64,000 bases of DNA. Source: JBCAXA01 sp038534295 (lineage in GTDB: Bacteria > Pseudomonadota > Gammaproteobacteria > Steroidobacterales > Woeseiaceae). Made by a program: the position numbers and the translations under genes. This document shows, piece by piece, positions 17,874 to 25,622 of the stretch; the first letter of the stretch is position 1, and each line of letters opens with the position of its first letter. Where the stretch lies: the NCBI GenBank assembly GCA_038534295.1, contig JBCAXA010000002.1:682001-746000 (forward strand), in the 5' to 3' direction. The notes under the pieces are model-generated. The model was not told where the DNA came from. It did not search any database and saw nothing but the letters and a program-made list of their open reading frames with translations.

Positions 17874-20096
17874 TCAGTGGCGCGTGCGCGAAAGATCGAA
17901 GTAAGGCAGCTGAAGCGTCGTCGTCAGATCGACGTTGTACGCTCTGTTTGCGGGCGCTGCGTCGGGGCGCGCGTCGCTACTTGCTCGGGCCATGCGCGGC
18001 AAATCGGCGGGGTCTGACAACAGCAGCGTTGCGACTCGCTCCGGTGTCGCCGGGCGCGCGAAATAAAACCCCTGCGCCAACGGGCAACCTTGTTCGCGCA
18101 GAAAGGCCACTTGCTCAGCGGTTTCGACCCCTTCAGCGGTGACCTCCAGATCGAGACTTGCAGCTAAGGCGAGCGTCGCTTTGACGATTGCCATGTCATC
18201 GACGTTGTTTGGAATGTCTTTGACGAACGTGCGGTCGATTTTAACCCCGTGGATTGGCAGGGCCTTTAAATACTGCAGCGATGAGAAACCGGTGCCGAAA
18301 TCATCGATGCTGACGCGAACGCCCAAGTCGCGCAACGCATGCAAGGTCTGAATGCAGCGATCCGGATCGTGCATCAGCGACGATTCGGTGATTTCAAACT
18401 CCAGCGTTTGCGGTGCTATGCCGGTCGTGGCGATCACGCTTGCAATGTCGTCAATCAACGCTTTGTGTTGACCGAGTTGACGGACGCTGAGATTCACCGA
18501 AAGACTCAGCTCTTCGAGATCTAGCTGCTCCTGCCACGCACGCAATTGACCTACCGCCGTTTGCATGACCCATTGACCAACTGGGTTGATGAGACCCGTG
18601 CGCTCGAGAACCGGTACGAAATCAACCGGACTGACAACACCGCGCTCTGCGCAATTCCACCGCAGCAGTGCTTCCAGGTCGCGAATACGTCCGGTACCTA
18701 GGTCGATTTTCGGCTGATAAACCAGCGAAAACTGTGAGCGTTCCAACGCCGAGCGCAAGTTTTGCTCCATGGCAACGCGGTCCATGACCTCGTCGTGAAG
18801 CTCGTCGGAGTAAAACACGTAGCGGGCCCGACCCTCGGCCTTCGCACGATACATTGCTATATCCGCGGCTTTGAGCAGCGCATCGCTTTGCACGCCCGCC
18901 TCCGGGCTCAGCGCAATACCGATACTGGGGCTGGTTTGCACATCGTGGCCATTGACCCGGTACGGCTGACCGAGCGAGTCAATTATTTTGCCGGCCACCA
19001 GAGCCACGGCGTCGGGACCGGAGTCCGTGAAGTCGACCAACAGCGCAAACTCGTCGCCGCCAAGTCGCGCGACGATGTCGGTTTGCCGTGTGCAGCGACG
19101 CAAGCGATTACCCACGGCTTTCAGCAGCGCGTCACCGGCATCGTGGCCTAGCGTGTCGTTCACTTCCTTGAAACGATCGAGGTCGATGATCATCAGCGCC
19201 AAACGCCGCTCATGACGGGACACGCGCGCGAGTTCGCGGCGTAACGTTTCCTTGAAAAGGTACCGATTCGCCAGTCCCGTTAGACGATCGAATTTGGCGA
19301 GATAGGTGAGCTCATCTTGGGCGCGTTTGCGTTCAGTGACGTCAATCATGGACGCCTCGATGTGATTGACGGTGCCACCGGTTGTGAGCACGCTGGTGGC
19401 CGATACAAGAACGGTCGTTTCGCGCCGGTCGGCCGTGGTCAACGTCAACTCAGCGTTGCGAATACTGCCCGTGTCGCGCACGCAACGCAGGAATTCGGTG
19501 CCGATACGATTGGACACGCAAAAATCACGAACGAAATTGGTCACCAACGCTTCGGTTTCGCTGCTAAAACCGAGTATGTCGAGCGTCGATGGATTCGCCG
19601 ACAGAAAATCTCCGTCCGCATTCAGCGTGAAAATTCCGGCAATCGAATTTTCGTACAAACGCCGAAAACGTGCGTCGGCTCGCAGCGCCTGGCGCCGTCC
19701 GTCGGCGCCGTGAATCGCGTGGCGTATATCGTCCGCGACCGTCTCGACTTGCCCTTTGGGAAACACGATCACATCGTGATTGTCGGCCGCCGCGGATTCG
19801 CGCAAAGCCGACGGCGCTTGGGACTGAGCGAGCACCACCAGCGGTGTTTCCGGCACGCACTGGCACAAAAGCTCGAATGTTTCGGTATCCGATTCCACGT
19901 CCGGATTTACCATAATCATGACCACGTCGGGCACGTGTTCGGCCAGGGCCGACATAGCGGCATCCAGACTCTTCACGATTAAGGTGTCGGTGGCGTCGAG
20001 ATAGTCCAGCAGACGATGGCCGTTGCTGTCGTCAAACGACTCCGGTACCAGCAGCAAAACGCGGTTTCGGCGGTTGAATTCAGCCTCGGAGCTCAC
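17874..20096 (-). CDS. Pseudo-receiver/PAS/GGDEF/EAL c-di-GMP enzyme under FliA control
   Basis: 740 residues. The N-terminal ~130 residues look like a receiver domain, but the expected phospho-aspartate position reads MIMVNPD. A PAS domain follows (about 140-265). The GGDEF domain is intact (ARLGGDEF), with an I-site RQTD five residues earlier. The EAL domain is intact: EALLRW, VNLSVRQL, EITESSL, SIDDFGTGFSSL, VKIDRTF, TAEGVET, QGFYFARP. It could therefore both make and break c-di-GMP. A sigma28-like promoter 40 bp upstream ties it to the flagellar regulon. No domain suggests membrane location. Confidence 0.94.
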   Translation of the reverse strand: MSSEAEFNRRNRVLLLVPESFDDSNGHRLLDYLDATDTLIVKSLDAAMSALAEHVPDVVMIMVNPDVESDTETFELLCQCVPETPLVVLAQSQAPSALRESAAADNHDVIVFPKGQVETVADDIRHAIHGADGRRQALRADARFRRLYENSIAGIFTLNADGDFLSANPSTLDILGFSSETEALVTNFVRDFCVSNRIGTEFLRCVRDTGSIRNAELTLTTADRRETTVLVSATSVLTTGGTVNHIEASMIDVTERKRAQDELTYLAKFDRLTGLANRYLFKETLRRELARVSRHERRLALMIIDLDRFKEVNDTLGHDAGDALLKAVGNRLRRCTRQTDIVARLGGDEFALLVDFTDSGPDAVALVAGKIIDSLGQPYRVNGHDVQTSPSIGIALSPEAGVQSDALLKAADIAMYRAKAEGRARYVFYSDELHDEVMDRVAMEQNLRSALERSQFSLVYQPKIDLGTGRIRDLEALLRWNCAERGVVSPVDFVPVLERTGLINPVGQWVMQTAVGQLRAWQEQLDLEELSLSVNLSVRQLGQHKALIDDIASVIATTGIAPQTLEFEITESSLMHDPDRCIQTLHALRDLGVRVSIDDFGTGFSSLQYLKALPIHGVKIDRTFVKDIPNNVDDMAIVKATLALAASLDLEVTAEGVETAEQVAFLREQGCPLAQGFYFARPATPERVATLLLSDPADLPRMARASSDARPDAAPANRAYNVDLTTTLQLPYFDLSRTRH

Positions 20097-20136
20097 TAAT
20101 CAGCAGTCCACGGGAAAAGCGCATTCGGACGTTATT

Positions 20137-20163
20137 GCATCGGCAAATCTGCGAAATTCTTTA
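20137..20163 (-). promoter_or_regulatory. sigma28 (FliA) promoter of the GGDEF-EAL gene
   Basis: On the minus strand TAAA (20163-20160), 15 bases, then GCCGATGC (20144-20137). The FliA consensus is TAAA-N15-GCCGATAA, so 10 of 12 positions and the spacing match. It is 40 bp upstream of the ATG. Confidence 0.7.
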
Positions 20164-20222
20164 TGCATCTAGACGGCCGGTCCTTTTACAAGGCCGTATC
20201 AATCCGCGACAATGCCGACCAG

Positions 20223-20900
20223 ATGATGGAGCTTTCCCAAGCGGCCGGTCGCGGTTCGACCGCGCAACCTACGCCCGAATTTTTCGTGTTTGTCGTTGAC
20301 GACGACGCGGCCGTGCGTCGTGCCTTGGAGCTCGCCCTCGTCCACGAGGGGTATCGGGTTTCGACCTACGACTCAGCCGAGGCCTTTCTCGAGACCTTTC
20401 AATCTGAAAGCTACGGTTGTTTGGTGCTCGACGTGTGTATGCCGGGCATCGAGGGTCTCGAGCTGCAGGAACAGTTGACCAAGCTTGGCGCCGATTTGCC
20501 GATTATTTTCGTCACGGGCAATGCCAGCGTGCCGCAATCGGTGTTGGCCATTAAGCGTGGCGCGGTCGATTTCCTCGAAAAGCCGTTTCGTCGACAGATT
20601 CTGCTGGATCGTATCCGTGAGGCACGCGACAGCTTGGATTCGTTGCGCCACCGCCGCAGTTTGCAGCGTCGCCTACGCGATAGCCTCGCCGCCCTGACAC
20701 GGCGCGAGCGTGAAGTTTTTGACCTGTTGGTCAGCGAGCAGCCGCGCGTATCTAGCAAGGAACTGGCTGCGGTGCTCGATATTAGTCCTCGCACAGCGGA
20801 ACAGCACCGCGCCAGCGTGCTCGACAAGTTCGGTGTCGACTCGATCGCCGCGCTCGGTATTTTGCTCGCCCGGGCCGATTTCGATCTAGACGATCTCTAG
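20223..20900 (+). CDS. FixJ-type response regulator (REC + LuxR HTH)
   Basis: About 225 residues. The start is uncertain: ATG 20223 or 20226 is most likely because the upstream codons add no domain, while ATG 20163 would overlap the divergent sigma28 promoter. The receiver holds VVDDD and the phospho-Asp in LVLDVCMPG, with the lysine in LEKPF. The C-terminal LuxR-type HTH (LTRREREVFDLLV, ELAAVLDISPRTAEQHRASV) binds DNA. This is the FixJ/NarL-like short REC-HTH type, which usually pairs with a PAS kinase. None is adjacent. Its 3' neighbour is a degenerate GGDEF-fold gene. Confidence 0.88.
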   Translation: MMELSQAAGRGSTAQPTPEFFVFVVDDDAAVRRALELALVHEGYRVSTYDSAEAFLETFQSESYGCLVLDVCMPGIEGLELQEQLTKLGADLPIIFVTGNASVPQSVLAIKRGAVDFLEKPFRRQILLDRIREARDSLDSLRHRRSLQRRLRDSLAALTRREREVFDLLVSEQPRVSSKELAAVLDISPRTAEQHRASVLDKFGVDSIAALGILLARADFDLDDL

Positions 20901-20987
20901 ACTCCAATCGGTCGCTGACGTCGTACGTCGGCGTATGCGTAGGATTACGGATTTACCCCTTCCCCAGTGGTGACGCACCCTACGCGC

Positions 20988-21530
20988 ATGTTCACCACAG
21001 TCAAAACTCCCATGATCGAGCAGGAGACCAATGCGCTCCCGGGCCTCGACAGTTTCTTGACGCGAGTAGACAGCGATCTAACTCAGCTACGCGTCGGGCA
21101 ACAGCACGCAATGATCTGTGTTGTGTTGGGGAAGGCCGATAACGACCACGCGTTTCGCTTTGACGGGGCGGAAATAGACCGAATCCGCGGCGAGATACCG
21201 ACTAAAGCCACCACTTACGCGATTGCGGCAAAGAAACTGATTGTCTGGTTACCGCGCTGTACACGCGACGAAGCGATGACCCTGGCTCGATTGCTGAGGG
21301 TTTCGGTCACGAATGCGGGAGCGGCCGATGCAGGCAATGTGTTGTTGCCGGTCGACGTTGACGGCCAGCGTGCCTGCGCCATCGGTGTCGTGTTCGCGAA
21401 CCAAAGCAATTGGCAAGCTGACGCGCTGTTGCGAACTGCAGATGTGACGGCGTCGTTGGCGCTCGTCAGCAACGCGAACACGATCAAGGTCGCTGAGCAG
21501 CTGCGCCGCTCGCCTCGCCTCGTCGACTGA
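20988..21530 (+). CDS. Degenerate GGDEF-fold protein
   Basis: About 180 residues; ATG 20967, 20988 or 21012 could be the start and none has a good ribosome site. Order of segments follows a GGDEF fold: a LDSFLTRVDSDL opening helix, ICVVLGKADNDHAF where the metal-binding strand should be, TYAIAAKKLIVWLPRC in the position of xRxGGDEFxxxL, and IGVVFANQSNWQADALLRTADV, which resembles the usual SIG...D..LL..AD.A motif. The catalytic GGDEF and metal residues are gone, so it cannot be a cyclase. It may be a c-di-GMP or nucleotide sensor or structural partner. The domain reading is my inference. Confidence 0.55.
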   Translation: MFTTVKTPMIEQETNALPGLDSFLTRVDSDLTQLRVGQQHAMICVVLGKADNDHAFRFDGAEIDRIRGEIPTKATTYAIAAKKLIVWLPRCTRDEAMTLARLLRVSVTNAGAADAGNVLLPVDVDGQRACAIGVVFANQSNWQADALLRTADVTASLALVSNANTIKVAEQLRRSPRLVD

Positions 21531-21535
21531 CGACT

Positions 21536-22663
21536 TTAGTCTTGATCGGCGCGCGACGGCTTATCGCGATCTGAAGTCAGATCGTAGCGACGCATCTTTT
21601 CGACGAGCGTCGTGCGGCCAACCCGCAGCAACTCTGCTGCGCGCGCAACGATCCCATCGCTCTGATCAAGCGCCGTGCGGATAAGCTCGATTTCAATGTC
21701 GGCAAGGTGTTGCTTGAGGCTCGTATCAACGAGTTGCACCGACTCGTGCTCGCCCGGCAAGCCGCTGCCGTTACTCTGCAGCGGCGGCGGTAGGTCGCGT
21801 GCAGTTACGGTGCCGTGCGTTTTCAGCACCGATAGTCGTTCGATAACGTTGACCAGCTCGCGCACATTGCCGGGCCAGGAGTAACTCATCAGCTGTTCGA
21901 CTGCGTCGGCCGACAACGAAATCGATACCCGATGCTCATCGCGCAAACGGCCCAAGAAGGCCTCAACGAGCCGCGGCAAATCGTCCATCCGTTCGCGCAA
22001 CGGAGGAAGATCGATTGGAAATACGTTCAGCCGATAGAACAGGTCCTCGCGAAACTTCTCTGCCGCCATCAACGCGCTGAGGTCGCGATGGGTGGCGGCC
22101 AACACGCGTACATCAACGGCAATGGACTCGTTGCCGCCGACACGTTCAATGGTACGTTCCTGCAACACGCGCAGTAGCTTGACTTGCATACTGGCGGGCA
22201 TATCGCCGATTTCGTCGAGAAAAATCGTGCCGCCATTCGCTCGTTCGATTTCGCCGATCCGCCGAGCCGAGGCGTCGGTGAAGGCACCACGTTCGTGGCC
22301 AAACAACTCCGATTCGAGCAGCTTGTCCGGAATGGCGCCGCAGTTGACCGCTATGAACTCGCCCGAGCGGCCCGATTGCCGGTGAATTTCCCTGGCGACC
22401 ACCTCTTTGCCGGTGCCGGACTCGCCGCGAATCAGCACGGTCGCTCGCGATGGCGCCACTTTGCGAATGTCTTCGCGGATCGATCGAATTTGCTCAGTGT
22501 CGCCAACCAACCGCGCCGACGGCTGATCCAGGCGATTGCTGCGGCGATGATTCGAGTGCTGCGCCCAAATCTCATCGAGCACATTGCCGAGCTCATTTAT
22601 CTGCAGCGGTTGCCGCAGCTGATAGATCTTCGCCCACGGGTACTGCACGGCACGATCAGCCAT
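21536..22663 (-). CDS. FleQ-like sigma54 enhancer-binding protein, AAA+/Fis half (second part of a split fleQ paralogue)
   Basis: 375 residues from ATG 22663, which overlaps the upstream gene's stop by 8 bases (ATGGCTGA). Residues ~5-30 (YPWAKIYQLRQPLQINELGNVL) look like the tail of a FleQ receiver-like domain. The AAA+ domain has Walker A GESGTGKE, Walker B TIFLDEIGDMP, R-finger region FREDLFYRLNVFPI, and a C-terminal Fis HTH (ARAAELLRVGRTTLVEKMRRY). The sigma54-contact loop reads GAFTDA instead of GAFTGA. It is close to FleQ but separate from the intact fleQ at 47648-49057. Operon: 61-codon frame, FleQ-N-like gene, this gene. Confidence 0.85.
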   Translation of the reverse strand: MADRAVQYPWAKIYQLRQPLQINELGNVLDEIWAQHSNHRRSNRLDQPSARLVGDTEQIRSIREDIRKVAPSRATVLIRGESGTGKEVVAREIHRQSGRSGEFIAVNCGAIPDKLLESELFGHERGAFTDASARRIGEIERANGGTIFLDEIGDMPASMQVKLLRVLQERTIERVGGNESIAVDVRVLAATHRDLSALMAAEKFREDLFYRLNVFPIDLPPLRERMDDLPRLVEAFLGRLRDEHRVSISLSADAVEQLMSYSWPGNVRELVNVIERLSVLKTHGTVTARDLPPPLQSNGSGLPGEHESVQLVDTSLKQHLADIEIELIRTALDQSDGIVARAAELLRVGRTTLVEKMRRYDLTSDRDKPSRADQD

Positions 22664-22922
22664 CGTCGTCACTCAACAACACAATGGGAATGTTTGGGTC
22701 TAGCGAGCCGATCTCATCGATGATCGTTGCGATTTTTTGCTCGCTAACGGTTTCAGCGAGAAAAATGGCGGCGGGTCGTTGCTCGCCAAGTGCACTTCGC
22801 CAGTGCTCGGGCACGGTGATCCTCACCTCAGGCGCATCCATGAACTCGATCATCTCCTTGAGCGGAGCAGCGTGATCGGTTCGCTCGTCAATCACTAGGA
22901 TGACCCGATCAGCCGTAGACAA
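22656..22922 (-). CDS. FleQ-type N-terminal receiver-like domain as a separate 88-residue protein
   Basis: TTG start at 22922, TGA at 22656. The protein (RVILVIDERTDHAAPLKEMI, AIFLAETVSE, PNIPIVLLSDDDG) has the pattern of the atypical FleQ receiver domain, which lacks a functional phospho-site set. It ends exactly where the FleQ receiver would continue into the next gene, whose first codons resume the fold one reading frame over. A single frameshift would fuse them, but the ATGGCTGA stop-start overlap is also the coupling pattern used elsewhere in this locus. Either a real two-gene split or a damaged fleQ paralogue. Confidence 0.65.
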   Translation of the reverse strand: MSTADRVILVIDERTDHAAPLKEMIEFMDAPEVRITVPEHWRSALGEQRPAAIFLAETVSEQKIATIIDEIGSLDPNIPIVLLSDDDG

Positions 22923-23094
22923 ATTTTCGCCCAGCCATCCTCGGCTCCGTCATCACGTCGTCGCCGAGCCGAATGCGGTGACGATCATGTGCACGTTGAA
23001 TTGTTTTTTTTGCCCCCAGACGTCGCGGGACGACGCCGACATCGCATCCGAGCTTGATCGCTGACTCGATCCATCGAGTAATGCGCGCGGCCAC
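22909..23094 (-). CDS. Possible small protein (61 codons) leading the split-fleQ operon
   Basis: GTG at 23094 has a strong TAGGAG 7 bases upstream, and the frame ends in TGA 14 bases inside the FleQ-N-like gene. The peptide is basic (RRLGAKKTIQRAHDRHRIRL) and resembles nothing I recognise. An A8 run on the coding strand (23011-23004) lies inside it. It sits correctly behind the sigma70-like promoter at 23149-23177, so it is at least a translated leader candidate that could couple into fleQ-N. Coding status is uncertain. Confidence 0.4.
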   Translation of the reverse strand: MAARITRWIESAIKLGCDVGVVPRRLGAKKTIQRAHDRHRIRLGDDVMTEPRMAGRKFVYG

Positions 23095-23148
23095 ACCGGT
23101 CTCCTACCTGGTTGCGCAAGTGCAGTCGCTAAGCGCCTGACGCGATTC

Positions 23149-23177
23149 AATATAGTCACATGGCGGTGTTTTCTCAA
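23149..23177 (-). promoter_or_regulatory. sigma70-like promoter for the split-fleQ operon
   Basis: Minus strand TTGAGA (23177-23172), 17 bases, TATATT (23154-23149): five of six matches in each box with ideal spacing, about 55 bp upstream of the 61-codon frame. It is back-to-back with the FliA promoter of pomA. Confidence 0.6.
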
Positions 23178-23209
23178 CCTGACGATCTTTCTCTATCGTG
23201 GCGTTTCGC

Positions 23210-23236
23210 TAAAGACCAGAAGTGCCGAGCCGATAC
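23210..23236 (+). promoter_or_regulatory. sigma28 (FliA) promoter of pomAB-pilZ
   Basis: TAAA (23210-23213), exactly 15 bases, GCCGATAC (23229-23236); consensus TAAA-N15-GCCGATAA. It lies about 70 bp upstream of the pomA start. This makes the stator operon a late (FliA-class) flagellar operon. Confidence 0.85.
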
Positions 23237-23304
23237 AGCGTTTATAACCGCGACTTTTGCCGCGGTTGCGTGCGTATACAAGACTCTAAACGGAGGTGCG
23301 AGCG

Positions 23305-24069
23305 TTGGATCTCGCCACCCTGATCGGCCTTATCGGTGCATTCGCGACCGTGGCGATGGCGATTGTGCTCGGTGGGTCACCTGGCGCCTTCATCGACGTC
23401 AAGTCGCTGCTGATCGTAATCGTCGGAACGATTCTCGTTACGATGATGAAATTCAGTCTCGGGCAGTTTGCCAGCGCGACGAAAGTCGCCGTGAAGGCAT
23501 TTGTCTACAAATTGCCGAGCCCTGACGAGCTGATCGAGAAATCTGTCGAACTTGCGAAGAGCGCTCGTCAAGGCGGTCTTCTCGCACTCGAAGAAGCGGA
23601 GGTACCAGATCCGTTCATGAAAACCGGCATCGGCTTACTCGTGGACGGCCACCCTCCCGAAGTCGTCCGCACGATGCTGACCAAGGACAAAATGCAGACG
23701 CTCGAGCGGCACGCGAACGGCCAGAGCATTTTCAAAGCGCTGGGCGACGTCGGCCCGGCCATGGGCATGATCGGTACGTTGGTGGGTCTGGTGCAGATGC
23801 TCTCAGCCATGGACGATCCCAAGATGATTGGCCCGGCCATGGCAGTGGCGCTGCTAACGACGCTGTACGGCGCCATTCTCGCAAACATGATTGCGCTTCC
23901 CGTCGCCGACAAACTTGCATTACGCAGCAAAGAAGAAAGCCTTCGTAAGTCATTAATAATTGACGCATTATTGGCGATTCAAGAAGGCCAGAATCCGCGC
24001 ATCATCGAAAGCCTACTCGAAGCGTACTTGCCGCCGGCAGCGCGCAGCAGCGGGGACGACGCCGAGTGA
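23305..24069 (+). CDS. pomA: Flagellar stator protein PomA/MotA
   Basis: 254 residues. The start is TTG 23305 because it has GGAGG 8 bases upstream and gives the conserved N-terminus MDLATLIGLIGAF; the GTG at 23296 overlaps the ribosome site. MotA/TolQ/ExbB family with four helices (about 5-28, 34-50, 155-180, 190-210) and GDVGPAMGMIGTLVGLVQML in helix 3. The short length (about 254) is PomA/MotC-like, compared with ~295 for E. coli MotA. It forms the ion channel and pushes on FliG. First gene of a FliA-driven operon, overlapping pomB. Confidence 0.93.
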   Translation: MDLATLIGLIGAFATVAMAIVLGGSPGAFIDVKSLLIVIVGTILVTMMKFSLGQFASATKVAVKAFVYKLPSPDELIEKSVELAKSARQGGLLALEEAEVPDPFMKTGIGLLVDGHPPEVVRTMLTKDKMQTLERHANGQSIFKALGDVGPAMGMIGTLVGLVQMLSAMDDPKMIGPAMAVALLTTLYGAILANMIALPVADKLALRSKEESLRKSLIIDALLAIQEGQNPRIIESLLEAYLPPAARSSGDDAE

Positions 24070-24977
24070 GCGAGATGCTCGAAGAAGCACCACCCGCCGA
24101 GGACGACGGCGGCGGCGTGCCGGCATGGGTCATGACCTTTGCCGATCTGATGACCCTGTTGATGTGCTTTTTCGTTCTGTTGCTCGCGTTCTCGGAAATG
24201 GACGTATTGAAGTTCAAGCAGTTATCCGGATCGGTGCGTGAAGCTTTTGGCGTGCAGGCGGAGGTCGAAGCGAAAACGATTCCAAAAGGCACGAGCGTCA
24301 TTGCCCAGGAGTTTTCGCCGGGCGTACCGCAACCAACGCCGCTGAACGTGGTTCAGCAACAGACGAACGATACCGAGCGCAATTCACTCGACTTTGAAGC
24401 CGACGATGACATTAACGAAGACGCCCATCGGCGCGAGCGCGCAAAGGAAATCGCCGAAAAGCTGCGCGCTGAACTGGGTCAGGAGATTGCCGCCAATCAA
24501 GTCGCCGTGCGACTGGAAGGCCGCCGCGTGGTCATCCAACTCCTAGAAAAAGCGACCTTTGCTAGTGGCTACGCCGCGATGGCGGCCGAGTTTCGTCCGG
24601 TGCTCACTAAGATTGCGACGATACTCGAGGGTACGCCTGGACAAGTGAACGTGTCTGGCCACTCCGACGATGTGCCGATAGCTAACGAACGGTTCCGCTC
24701 AAATTGGGATTTGTCGTCGGCGCGCGCCGTCACGGTGCTCGAGGCTCTGTTGGCTCGCAGCGATCTCGATCCGACGCGCTTTACCGCCTCCGGCCACGCC
24801 GCTACGCGGCCACTGGTGCCAAACGTCAGCGCGGAGAATCGAGCGCAAAATCGTCGCGTCGATATCAGTATCGTGCAGACGGAAGATCTCAATGCCGGTG
24901 CTGTTGAGGACCCACTGCTCGAAGCGCCATCCCCATTTGATGAAACTTTGCCACCCGGCACGGCAGGTGTGCCATGA
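24066..24977 (+). CDS. pomB: Flagellar stator protein PomB/MotB
   Basis: 303 residues from GTG 24066 overlapping the pomA stop (GTGA). The single helix has the ion-binding aspartate in TFADLMTLLMCFFVLLLAFSE followed by DVLKFKQLSG, a signature of PomB (sodium-type) rather than proton MotB. A plug/linker follows (about 55-150) and an OmpA-like peptidoglycan-binding domain (NVSGHSDDVP, NWDLSSARAVTVL, RAQNRRVDISI). Sodium specificity is inferred from similarity only. Confidence 0.93.
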   Translation: MSEMLEEAPPAEDDGGGVPAWVMTFADLMTLLMCFFVLLLAFSEMDVLKFKQLSGSVREAFGVQAEVEAKTIPKGTSVIAQEFSPGVPQPTPLNVVQQQTNDTERNSLDFEADDDINEDAHRRERAKEIAEKLRAELGQEIAANQVAVRLEGRRVVIQLLEKATFASGYAAMAAEFRPVLTKIATILEGTPGQVNVSGHSDDVPIANERFRSNWDLSSARAVTVLEALLARSDLDPTRFTASGHAATRPLVPNVSAENRAQNRRVDISIVQTEDLNAGAVEDPLLEAPSPFDETLPPGTAGVP

Positions 24978-25609
24978 GCGACAGCAACAAGCGGGCGGCG
25001 TTCCGCGTCACAGAGGCCGTGAGACTCGCGTTCGAACCAGTAGCGGAACAAGACTGGCATGAGCGCATGAGTATGTTGGCCGTTTCAGCTTCGTCGATTC
25101 AAAATGCCAAATCGGCAGTGGCTGACGTCAGCCTCGAGATCCAACGCAAGATGATTGCGGCACATCGCGTCTCGGAGACCATATCGACCTGCCTTGAACT
25201 CCTGAACAAGAAAATGGACCTCTTGGTCGAGCAAGTCGTGACGCTGCAGGAGCAGCAAGGGGAATTCGCGGACGTGCCTATTCGACGTTGCGAGATCAGC
25301 GCAAACGGTGTGCGCTTTTCGACGCGGCGTGGGCTCGAGAAAGGTTCGCGTCTGCATCTCAAGATGATGCTAGTCACCGATTCGTTCTATTTCGAAGTGC
25401 TTGGTGAAGTCGTCCGCGACGAGCCGGACCCAGAGGCGGAAGACCGCAAGGTCGTCGCGATTCGATTTCGCGGTATCCGTGAGCCCGACAAGGACCGGCT
25501 CATCAAGCACTTGCTCAGTCGCCAATCCGAGACGATTCGCGCTCGTCGATTGCGCTTAGAAGCGGTTGCCGAAATGGAAGAAGCCGAAGGCGAGGAAGTC
25601 GATATTTGA
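24974..25609 (+). CDS. PilZ-domain protein with a helical insertion, stator operon member
   Basis: 211 residues, overlapping pomB by ATGA. An RxxxR motif (RAAFR, residues 7-11) opens the PilZ fold. A long, mostly helical insert follows (about 28-95, with heptad-like LELLNKKMDLLVEQVVTLQEQ). The second motif is CEISANGVRF, where E replaces the usual D/N of [D/N]xSxxG. The barrel then completes (RLHLKMML, VLGEVVRDE, VAIRFRGI). c-di-GMP binding is plausible. Being in the stator operon suggests a brake or stator regulator comparable in role to YcgR, but with a different build. Confidence 0.82.
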   Translation: MSDSNKRAAFRVTEAVRLAFEPVAEQDWHERMSMLAVSASSIQNAKSAVADVSLEIQRKMIAAHRVSETISTCLELLNKKMDLLVEQVVTLQEQQGEFADVPIRRCEISANGVRFSTRRGLEKGSRLHLKMMLVTDSFYFEVLGEVVRDEPDPEAEDRKVVAIRFRGIREPDKDRLIKHLLSRQSETIRARRLRLEAVAEMEEAEGEEVDI

Positions 25610-25622
25610 GGCGCCGTGACGT

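Noticed and set aside
18000..18600. EAL domain of the GGDEF-EAL protein as degenerate
   Set aside because: On checking, all catalytic motifs (EAL, N, ES, DD, K, E, Q) are present, so it is reported as potentially active.
23004..23011. T8 run as an intrinsic terminator
   Set aside because: No GC stem precedes it on the plus strand, and on the minus strand it is an A-run inside the 61-codon frame.
22953..23177. 74-codon frame on the minus strand overlapping the 61-codon frame
   Set aside because: No ribosome site, would start inside the promoter, no similarity; the 61-codon frame fits the signals better.
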